A stretch of 28,340 nucleotides of DNA from Patescibacteria group bacterium (GTDB taxonomy: Bacteria > Patescibacteria > Paceibacteria > Paceibacterales > UBA10102), in assembly GCA_024239055.1 (NCBI GenBank), contig JANBVJ010000005.1, forward strand, positions 1 to 28,340, given 5' to 3'. Each line of letters starts with the position of its first letter. Within the stretch, counting starts at the first letter, position 1. Positions 23,614-28,340 of the stretch are shown here, in pieces. A program made the position numbers and the translations under genes. The notes under the pieces are model-generated. The model ran no database searches. It saw only the letters and a list, made by a program, of their open reading frames with translations, and was not told the origin of the DNA.

Positions 23614-23873
23614 TATTTTCCTCTTAGAGCATCAGGAAGAAATGGTTCATTTCTAATCATTCTTCCTGCCCAAATGAAAAATATTCCTAGTATTACATGA
23701 AATAATCCCATAAAAAATAATGCTACTGGTAAGTTACTAAAGAAAACAGATGCAAGATCAATTATGAATGTAGTATTCAAAAACATTATTGCAAATCCAG
23801 AAATTATAAAGATGAATCCAAGTAAAATTAGAAAGATCCCACCAAACCTTCTTTCAGTTGATAATTTTGCCAT
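23613..23873 (-). CDS. Four-helix membrane protein with GRMIRNEPFLP tail, copy 2
   Basis: 86 residues, paralogue of the 15166-15414 protein: MAKLSTERRFGGI, hydrophobic segments from about 11 to 72, then WAGRMIRNEPFLPDALRGK. It is the only membrane protein in the tagged-protein operon and does not carry the tag. Its place between two tagged genes suggests that it links these soluble proteins to the membrane. Three bases separate it from tagged protein 6. Confidence 0.75.
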   Translation of the reverse strand: MAKLSTERRFGGIFLILLGFIFIISGFAIMFLNTTFIIDLASVFFSNLPVALFFMGLFHVILGIFFIWAGRMIRNEPFLPDALRGK

Positions 23874-23876
23874 AAC

Positions 23877-24383
23877 TTATCCACCAAATCCTTCTATTTC
23901 TGAATCAACTACTTTCTTTTCTATTAATGATAATTTTTTGTATTCTTCCATGAACTTATCCTTTAGTATCAGAGCACCTTCATCATCTTGTTCTGCAAGT
24001 CTGTTTTCTGCCCTTCTCCATAAACTTGATAATCTATCAATTTTCTTTTCATCAACTTTTATTTTTCCAAAAGGTACTGGTTCATTTTCAATAACATTAC
24101 CAAACTTTGCCTTTAACCAATTGTTTCTTTGAGTATCATTATCAAATCCCTCTCCTTCAAGTATTTCCCATAGAGTATCAACATCGTATTCTTTTCCATC
24201 CAAATCATAAAAAATTGTATCTCCTTTGAATTTTCTTAACCTTTCTGTAGTTAGATTTTTTATTTTTGTGCCTCTCTTCATTCTGACACCTTCTTGTTTT
24301 ACTTTCTGATCTCTTGACTTTCTAACTCCCTTTGATTGAGTTATCGGATGAAATTTGTTGTTAGAGTCTTTGAATCCCTTCAT
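23877..24383 (-). CDS. N-terminally tagged protein 6
   Basis: 168 residues. Tag MKGFKDSNNKFHPITQSKGV, RKSRDQKVKQEGVRMKRG. The body begins with a short beta-like stretch (DTIFYDLDGKEYDVDTLWEI) and continues as charged helices (DRLSSLWRRAENRLAEQDDE, KLSLIEKKVVDSEIEGFGG). No cysteine, no membrane segment. Starts by ATGA overlap with tagged protein 7. Function unknown. Confidence 0.75.
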   Translation of the reverse strand: MKGFKDSNNKFHPITQSKGVRKSRDQKVKQEGVRMKRGTKIKNLTTERLRKFKGDTIFYDLDGKEYDVDTLWEILEGEGFDNDTQRNNWLKAKFGNVIENEPVPFGKIKVDEKKIDRLSSLWRRAENRLAEQDDEGALILKDKFMEEYKKLSLIEKKVVDSEIEGFGG

Positions 24384-25021
24384 GCAGACTCCAACTCATA
24401 ATCATATAATGAAGATCCAATTTCTTCTCCATCTAATGTTACTAATTCATAAAGTGCCTGTCCTACTCCTTCATCAAAACCTCTATGCTCATCTCTGTTT
24501 GTTGCAACCATTGTAATTCTTAATTTTTTATTTCTAAAGTCATCATAACCTTCATTGTCATTGTCAGGTGATACCATTACAATGTCACCTACACTGTAAT
24601 CAGGAGTAATTTCTTGTGTTTCTTCATCGTCATCAAAAGCGTATCTTGCTTTTCTATCTAGATGTCTTGGTCTTGTTTTTTCTTGTATTGGATGAAACTT
24701 GTCAAAATCAATCGCTTTTTTAATTTCCTCAACCTTTCCTTGATTTGCTAATCTAATTGCGTTTCTTATTGCTGGTATTGCAGAAGGATCTTCTTCCCAT
24801 TCTTGTCTTACCCATATTGCAACTTCAACACCATCATCATCCCAAATAATTACTTCGTTTTTTCCAACCATGACATTTCTGGATTCTTGTGGTTTGAATA
24901 ACTGACCTTTTCTTTTTAGTCTAACTCCCTCAGTTTTTGCAGTTTGATCTCTTGATTTTCTTACACCTTTGTAATCAGTATGTGGATGAAAACCATCCTT
25001 TTCCATGTGACCTTTGACCAT
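24380..25021 (-). CDS. N-terminally tagged protein 7, first gene of the operon
   Basis: 213 residues. Tag MVKGHMEKDGFHPHTDYKGV, RKSRDQTAKTEGVRLKRK. After the tag comes a beta-type stretch (NEVIIWDDDGVEVAIWVRQE), a second KFHP (KFHPIQEKTRPRH) in mid-protein, and a C-terminal domain of about 70 residues (YSVGDIVMVSPDNDNEGYDD ... YELVTLDGEEIGSSLYDYEL) that reads like a small SH3/KOW-type barrel. The ATTTTA element (25029-25034) lies upstream, so transcription of the whole operon probably starts here. Confidence 0.75.
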   Translation of the reverse strand: MVKGHMEKDGFHPHTDYKGVRKSRDQTAKTEGVRLKRKGQLFKPQESRNVMVGKNEVIIWDDDGVEVAIWVRQEWEEDPSAIPAIRNAIRLANQGKVEEIKKAIDFDKFHPIQEKTRPRHLDRKARYAFDDDEETQEITPDYSVGDIVMVSPDNDNEGYDDFRNKKLRITMVATNRDEHRGFDEGVGQALYELVTLDGEEIGSSLYDYELESA

Positions 25022-25028
25022 TCTACTC

Positions 25029-25034
25029 TAAAAT
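25029..25034 (-). promoter_or_regulatory. ATTTTA element before the tagged-protein operon
   Basis: ACTATTTTAGAGTAGA precedes the ATG at 25021 on the minus strand, matching the elements in front of the surface-protein units and suggesting common control of both blocks. Confidence 0.4.
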
Positions 25035-25102
25035 AGTCATGATCCAATATGCTTTAAACTTCATCTTGTTAATGAAATCATACCTTTAGGCGTAATTGAG
25101 AT

Positions 25103-25231
25103 GTACTAGATTTCTAGGTACGATTTTGGTAAAATCGGAATTCAGTTAGTACCCTCTGTTGCAGGGTTTTACCCAACAACCTACATGTATCAGAAACACT
25201 TTTTCCCTCACACGTAAGTAGAGGGTACTAA
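25103..25231. other. Palindrome cluster: candidate origin or structured control region
   Basis: Three inverted repeats follow one another in non-coding sequence: GTACTAGA-TT-TCTAGgTAC (25103-25121), CGATTTT-GGT-AAAATCG (25121-25137), and a 12-base perfect pair TTAGTACCCTCT/AGAGGGTACTAA (25146-25157 and 25220-25231). Inside the last are GGGTTTTACCC and the palindrome TACATGTA. The motif TAGTAC or GTACTA occurs repeatedly. Such clusters are typical of replication origins, recombination sites or structured RNAs; I cannot decide between these. Confidence 0.5.
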
Positions 25232-25238
25232 GTTGACA

Positions 25239-25433
25239 ATGTGCAGAATGTTAGGATGCCACCATAAGACTAGACTTTCAGCAAGTGACTCTCATCATAT
25301 AGGTCAGTCTTGGTATGATCATGGTATCTGTTCTTGCTGTGCAATAGAATCAGTAAGAATGAAAATAATTGTGGATAAAGGTTACAGGTTTAGTGGAATG
25401 TGCAATAAAAGAAATAATTCTACGGAACTCTAG
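25239..25433 (+). CDS. Possible Cys/His microprotein
   Basis: 64 residues from the ATG at 25239 (a TTG two codons upstream is also possible). The protein has MCRMLGCHHK, SHHIGQSWYDHGICSCC and GMCNKRN, a high Cys/His content that suggests metal binding. It lies directly downstream of the palindrome cluster and converges with the 25420-25809 gene with a 14-base overlap. No clear TATA box is seen, so it may be spurious. Confidence 0.4.
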   Translation: MCRMLGCHHKTRLSASDSHHIGQSWYDHGICSCCAIESVRMKIIVDKGYRFSGMCNKRNNSTEL

Positions 25434-25809
25434 GTGCAAGAGTATTACTCTCTAGAAGTTTTACTTTTTGCTTTAATGATTTTCTTGCTCTTGAGTCATG
25501 CAACTCAGGATGCATTATTTGATGCCTTATAGAATCTTCTAATTTTTTCTTGTTCTTTCTCTTGATTGTCATCTTTCTACCACAACAAGGACAATGACTT
25601 TGTGAAAACCAAACCATAATAGTTCCATATCCTTTTGCATGATTCTTTTTTTCAACGAGTCCACCTTTCCATTTTTCAGGATCGACATACCTGTTACATT
25701 TCCTACAAAGTAGATTGATACCGTTCAGTCGTACTTGCCAAATTTTAAATTCAGGTTGATATTTTACACAATCGCAATCATTTTCTTCATGTCTATCAGA
25801 AAATCCCAT
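25420..25809 (-). CDS. Zinc-ribbon protein
   Basis: 129 residues, soluble. Cysteines come in pairs: CDC (NDCDCVKY), CRKC (LLCRKCNRYVDPEKW) and CPCC (SHCPCCGRKMTIKRK), consistent with one or two zinc sites. The C-terminal half is strongly basic and helical (KRKNKKKLEDSIRHQIMHPE) and could bind DNA or RNA. The start overlaps the stop of a 32-codon ORF (TAATG). Function unknown; a regulator or endonuclease-associated protein is possible. Confidence 0.7.
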   Translation of the reverse strand: MGFSDRHEENDCDCVKYQPEFKIWQVRLNGINLLCRKCNRYVDPEKWKGGLVEKKNHAKGYGTIMVWFSQSHCPCCGRKMTIKRKNKKKLEDSIRHQIMHPELHDSRARKSLKQKVKLLESNTLAPRVP

Positions 25810-25907
25810 TACAACATCTTTTCATGAATGATTTCAAGTTGGGCAGAATCGGCATACCAATATGTCATCTTCATGCCTTTTCCTAGTGTTCTTACCTTAA
25901 AATTCAT
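25809..25907 (-). CDS. Possible 32-residue peptide coupled to the zinc-ribbon gene
   Basis: ATG at 25905-25907 after GAGCAGGA (a possible ribosome binding site); encodes MNFKVRTLGKGMKMTYWYAD then SAQLEIIHEKML and ends as TAATG on the start of the zinc-ribbon gene. The coupling and the ribosome binding site suggest it is translated; it could also serve only as a leader. Confidence 0.4.
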   Translation of the reverse strand: MNFKVRTLGKGMKMTYWYADSAQLEIIHEKML

Positions 25908-26066
25908 TCCTGCTCTAAACAACACAACTTGAGTCAAAATTTTGCAGAAATAAAACATCGTGTTAACAAAAATTCAGGAGTTGGTTTGTTTTGTCAAACA
26001 TATAGGTCAAATGACCCTGCTATTTTGATAAATTAATTTGACACACTCATTTTTTGTACGTGAGAT
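25908..26066 (-). promoter_or_regulatory. Intergenic region with GGTCAAATGACC palindrome
   Basis: The 159-base gap contains no gene. It has GGTCA-AA-TGACC (26005-26016) next to GTTTG-n6-CAAAC (25984-25999) and, on the minus strand, TTTTATTT about 50 bases before the small ORF. An operator plus promoter for the zinc-ribbon unit is a reasonable reading. Confidence 0.4.
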
Positions 26067-26267
26067 TTAGAACAATTTATCGAATCTCAAATTCTCTCTA
26101 AAGATGATTGCCATCTTTATGAAAATTATTCCAACAATTGTGTAGAACAAAATGTAAGTAAAGTCTGAAACCTTGAAGATATACGGTATTAGTAGAAAGA
26201 AAATTCCTAAAGCAAGTACGAACCAACCCATAATATGCAGTTCATGAAGTATGGTTTTTCTAACCAT
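26067..26267 (-). CDS. Two-helix membrane microprotein
   Basis: 66 residues: basic start (MVRKTILHEL), two helices (about 12-30 and 36-54), basic C-terminus (RENLRFDKLF). It overlaps the end of the VTT/DedA-like gene by eight bases and so is the last gene of the cysteine-repeat cassette. Function unknown. Confidence 0.7.
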   Translation of the reverse strand: MVRKTILHELHIMGWFVLALGIFFLLIPYIFKVSDFTYILFYTIVGIIFIKMAIIFRENLRFDKLF

Positions 26268-26874
26268 TTCCAGTCACCAAATCAATCTGTCCTATCGTAA
26301 TGTATAGCCATATTGAGTATCTAATTATGACTGATAGGAATAGAAATGGTGCTATTTTGATAAATCCAATTCTTTGATGACCTGCAATTACAACTACTAG
26401 ATCTCCAAGTGCACCTAAGAACGGTACTGTGAAAAAAACTATCAATCTGTATTTGTGAAGGAAATGTTCTGCACTTGCAAGTGATTTGTGCTTTCCCTTG
26501 AAAACTCTGAAAACTAATCTACCAACTATGTAAAGTAGGTAATAACCAACTAATCTACCAATGCTTGCAATTAAAATTAGAACAAATGGATTAAAGCCTT
26601 CATCTAAAAGTCCTATGAAAAATCCTGTAGTTCCTAGTAATCTGAATGCAGTTGGAACCAACTCGTAAAGGAAGATGGCTAGTATTCCAATCAGTACAAA
26701 TGCATCTTCAAACATCTTGTCTAGTACATTTGCTATAGAACTTAGCGTAAACGCTTGTTGTATGTCATTAAAGCCTGTAATTCCTGCAAGTAAAAGGAAT
26801 CCTATTAGAAAGAGGAAGGGTATTGTAACTTGTTTGTGAGTTTCCATTGAACCCAAAATATTTCTTTTTGCCAT
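26260..26874 (-). CDS. VTT/DedA-like membrane protein, copy 2
   Basis: 204 residues. About five hydrophobic segments; the core GRLVGYYLLYIVGR (106-119) fits the GxxxGxYxxYxxGR signature of VTT/SNARE-associated proteins. From about residue 95 it aligns with the 9567-10064 protein (SLASAEHFLHKYR, PFLGALGDLVVVIAGHQRIG, PF). It has an additional N-terminal helix relative to that copy. The ATG overlaps the stop of the cysteine-repeat gene (TAATG). Likely helps organise membrane lipid or assemble the upstream surface protein; that is inferred from synteny. Confidence 0.7.
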   Translation of the reverse strand: MAKRNILGSMETHKQVTIPFLFLIGFLLLAGITGFNDIQQAFTLSSIANVLDKMFEDAFVLIGILAIFLYELVPTAFRLLGTTGFFIGLLDEGFNPFVLILIASIGRLVGYYLLYIVGRLVFRVFKGKHKSLASAEHFLHKYRLIVFFTVPFLGALGDLVVVIAGHQRIGFIKIAPFLFLSVIIRYSIWLYITIGQIDLVTGNG

Positions 26875-28340
26875 TAGAACCCTCTCAACCTTATTGATCT
26901 AACTACAAAGCCTGTAAATCCTATTAAAAATATTCCTAGTCCTGCAAGTGTTAAGAAGTTAAGTGGTGCTCCGGTTGCTTGAAGTGTTGGAACAAACTGT
27001 ACACAGACATTATTTTGTTCTAAAGTTCCTACAGGACAGTTCAATGGTATTTTTACACATTGATTTCCTTGTAGTTCTTCTGTTGCAAGGCAATTAATTC
27101 CAACACATTCGCTTCCAATCAATTCATTTCCGGTCTCACAAGTTATCTGTTCACAAGTATTTCCTGTCAAACGTTCTCCAATTTGGCACTGGACAGGCTT
27201 GCAGATGTTTCCTAAAAGAGTTTCACCTGTTTGGCAAGTAATTTGTTCGCAAGTATTTCCACTTAGGAAACTTCCGGTCTGACAAATTATTGCATTACAG
27301 TCATTGCCTGAAAGCATTGTTCCTAACGGACAAGTAATTCCCTGACAACTTGATCCTACGAGTTCTGAACCAATGTTGCATTGAATTATACTACAATCAT
27401 TACCAATCAATTCATTGCCTATTGGACATTGGATGTCCTGACAAAGATTTCCATTAAGAAATTGACCTGTTGGGCAGATGATTTCATTACAATTATTGCC
27501 TACGAGATCTTCACCTATAGCACATTGGATCGGTTTGCAACTGCTTCCAATTAATTCAGTTCCAATTGCACAAGTAATTTGTCTGCACGTATTTCCGATC
27601 AATTCTTGTCCCACACTGCACTGAATAGGCGTACAGGTTGATCCGATTAGATTTGAACCAATATCACAAATGATTCTATCGCAACTGCTACCAATTAGTT
27701 CAAATCCAACATCACATGTGATAACTTCACATTTGTTTTCCATTAGGTTCACTTGCTGACCAGTCGGACACGACAAGGGCACACATTCGTTACCACCTGA
27801 TCCACCTGCTACAAATCCTGCTGTGCAGTTGAGAGGTTCGCAAATGAAACCTACCAAGTGAAATCCAATTCCACAGACAATAGGTTGTGATGTTCCACGT
27901 AAACGAACTGCACCATTTTGTTCCCACCATGTTTGATCCTGTTCCCAACAACAACCTGTATTTGGTGGAACACTTTCTGTAACTCTCAAAAACATTGTTA
28001 ATACGTCACCACCTGTTGTGGTAAGTGCTCTTGTGACGTATGCTGAACTAGGTCTAAAATCCCTACCCTTACTGTCTAATGCAGGGAACGTGGTAACTGA
28101 TAATGGTGTATTTGGACAAACCATGTGATTTAATACTGCGTATGTTGTGCCACCTGAACCTGTTAGAATAAAATTACGTGGATCGGCAGGTGAACCTGCA
28201 CCTCTCATTTTTCCAATCAACTGACTTGTTGGGATTGTATCTATTCCACCACTTGTCCAAAGCAATCCCCACGTACATCGAGCACTACCTACTGAAACAT
28301 CAGGAAAGAATTTTTGTGGATTGATTGTAAATGTTGCCCT
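26874..28340 (-). CDS. Cysteine-repeat surface stalk protein, copy 3 (5' end missing)
   Basis: The frame is open to the window edge, so the N-terminus is outside; the apparent TTG at 28265 is internal. Visible: the end of a beta-rich domain (CTWGLLWTSGGIDTIPTSQL; later WWEQNGAVRLRG, matching the FWKTQGSL/YWKTQGSL of the paralogues), 18 cysteine repeats of which about 14 are exactly 16 residues (C-x2-G-x2-L-x-G-x2-C-x4), and a C-terminal helix ending RSIRLRGF. It is the longest and most regular of the three stalks. Followed by a VTT/DedA-like gene with TAATG overlap. A rod-like disulfide-bonded stalk is inferred. Confidence 0.85.
   Translation of the reverse strand, partial: RATFTINPQKFFPDVSVGSARCTWGLLWTSGGIDTIPTSQLIGKMRGAGSPADPRNFILTGSGGTTYAVLNHMVCPNTPLSVTTFPALDSKGRDFRPSSAYVTRALTTTGGDVLTMFLRVTESVPPNTGCCWEQDQTWWEQNGAVRLRGTSQPIVCGIGFHLVGFICEPLNCTAGFVAGGSGGNECVPLSCPTGQQVNLMENKCEVITCDVGFELIGSSCDRIICDIGSNLIGSTCTPIQCSVGQELIGNTCRQITCAIGTELIGSSCKPIQCAIGEDLVGNNCNEIICPTGQFLNGNLCQDIQCPIGNELIGNDCSIIQCNIGSELVGSSCQGITCPLGTMLSGNDCNAIICQTGSFLSGNTCEQITCQTGETLLGNICKPVQCQIGERLTGNTCEQITCETGNELIGSECVGINCLATEELQGNQCVKIPLNCPVGTLEQNNVCVQFVPTLQATGAPLNFLTLAGLGIFLIGFTGFVVRSIRLRGF
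27000..27900 (-). repeat. 48-base tandem repeat array coding for 16-residue cysteine units
   Basis: Eighteen consecutive units with cysteine at positions 1 and 12 of a 16-residue period; the units nearest the membrane and the head vary in length. The DNA repeats have diverged, so the array is old or under selection, but they remain similar enough to recombine. Confidence 0.75.

Noticed and set aside
25151..25226. tRNA-like element: 76 bases with complementary 7-base ends (ACCCTCT/AGAGGGT)
   Set aside because: Neither strand shows a T-arm (GTTCRANYC), proper D-arm or anticodon stem, so the length match is taken as chance; treated as part of a palindrome cluster.
25146..25231. MITE or small insertion element with 12-base terminal inverted repeats
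   Set aside because: No target-site duplication flanks the repeats and no second copy is present in the window.
27000..27900. CRISPR-like array because of regular 48-base spacing
   Set aside because: The repeats are degenerate, in frame throughout and encode cysteine units; there is no constant repeat with unique spacers.
1..28340. Circular element with window ends adjoining
   Set aside because: Joining position 1 to 28340 puts the left partial gene into a different frame from the right partial gene and hits a stop after 14 codons; no terminal overlap seen.

Overview
The window is an AT-rich stretch of dense, small, tightly overlapping genes. Archaeal traits include TATA boxes placed about 25 bases before start codons with essentially no leader (seen on the small + strand genes), T-tract terminators, a DUF5679-type zinc ribbon, DUF5667 and Kazal-type domains, and many small two-CxxC proteins. 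The best fit is a marine Thaumarchaeota (Nitrososphaeria) element or provirus, but this is inference: no capsid, packaging ATPase, polymerase, integrase, rRNA or tRNA gene was recognised. Both ends of the window cut through minus-strand genes.

Layout. Almost everything is on the minus strand, so transcription runs from high to low coordinates. (a) 28340-25420: a cysteine-repeat surface protein (5' end outside the window), a VTT/DedA-like membrane protein, a small membrane protein, then two small cytosolic genes, one a zinc-binding protein. (b) 25022-25238: a run of palindromes without a clear gene, a candidate origin or control region. (c) 25021-19882: a tightly packed operon in which seven otherwise dissimilar proteins begin with the same basic ~35-residue N-terminal tag (GFKDSNNKFHP...KGVRKSRDQ...GVRLKRK), plus one membrane protein and one zinc microprotein. 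(d) 19804-17120: a secreted protein with hendecad repeats and a nine-aspartate run, a DUF5679 zinc ribbon, a four-gene + strand cluster divergent from a possible regulator, and a small basic protein. (e) 17077-15166: an exported DUF5667 protein and small membrane proteins. (f) 15157-9253: a large surface-protein operon with a collagen-like protein, two tandem cysteine-repeat proteins and a second VTT/DedA-like protein. (g) 9263-1: further membrane-anchored ectodomain proteins, a nearly duplicated pair of abundant-looking surface proteins, an intramembrane-protease-like protein and two Kazal-domain proteins.

Reading the parts together, the window looks like a cell-surface or virion-envelope module. 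At least nine proteins have a basic N-terminus, one membrane helix and a large ectodomain, often with a second helix at the C-terminus. They are built from recombined parts: 16-residue cysteine repeats, a shared beta-sandwich, Gly-X-Y triplets and Kazal domains. The second block of seven tagged soluble proteins looks like a set of cargo or assembly partners addressed by one common peptide. Two paralogue pairs tie the blocks together: the VTT/DedA-like proteins, each directly downstream of a cysteine-repeat gene, and two four-helix proteins ending in GRxIRNEPFLP, one in each block.
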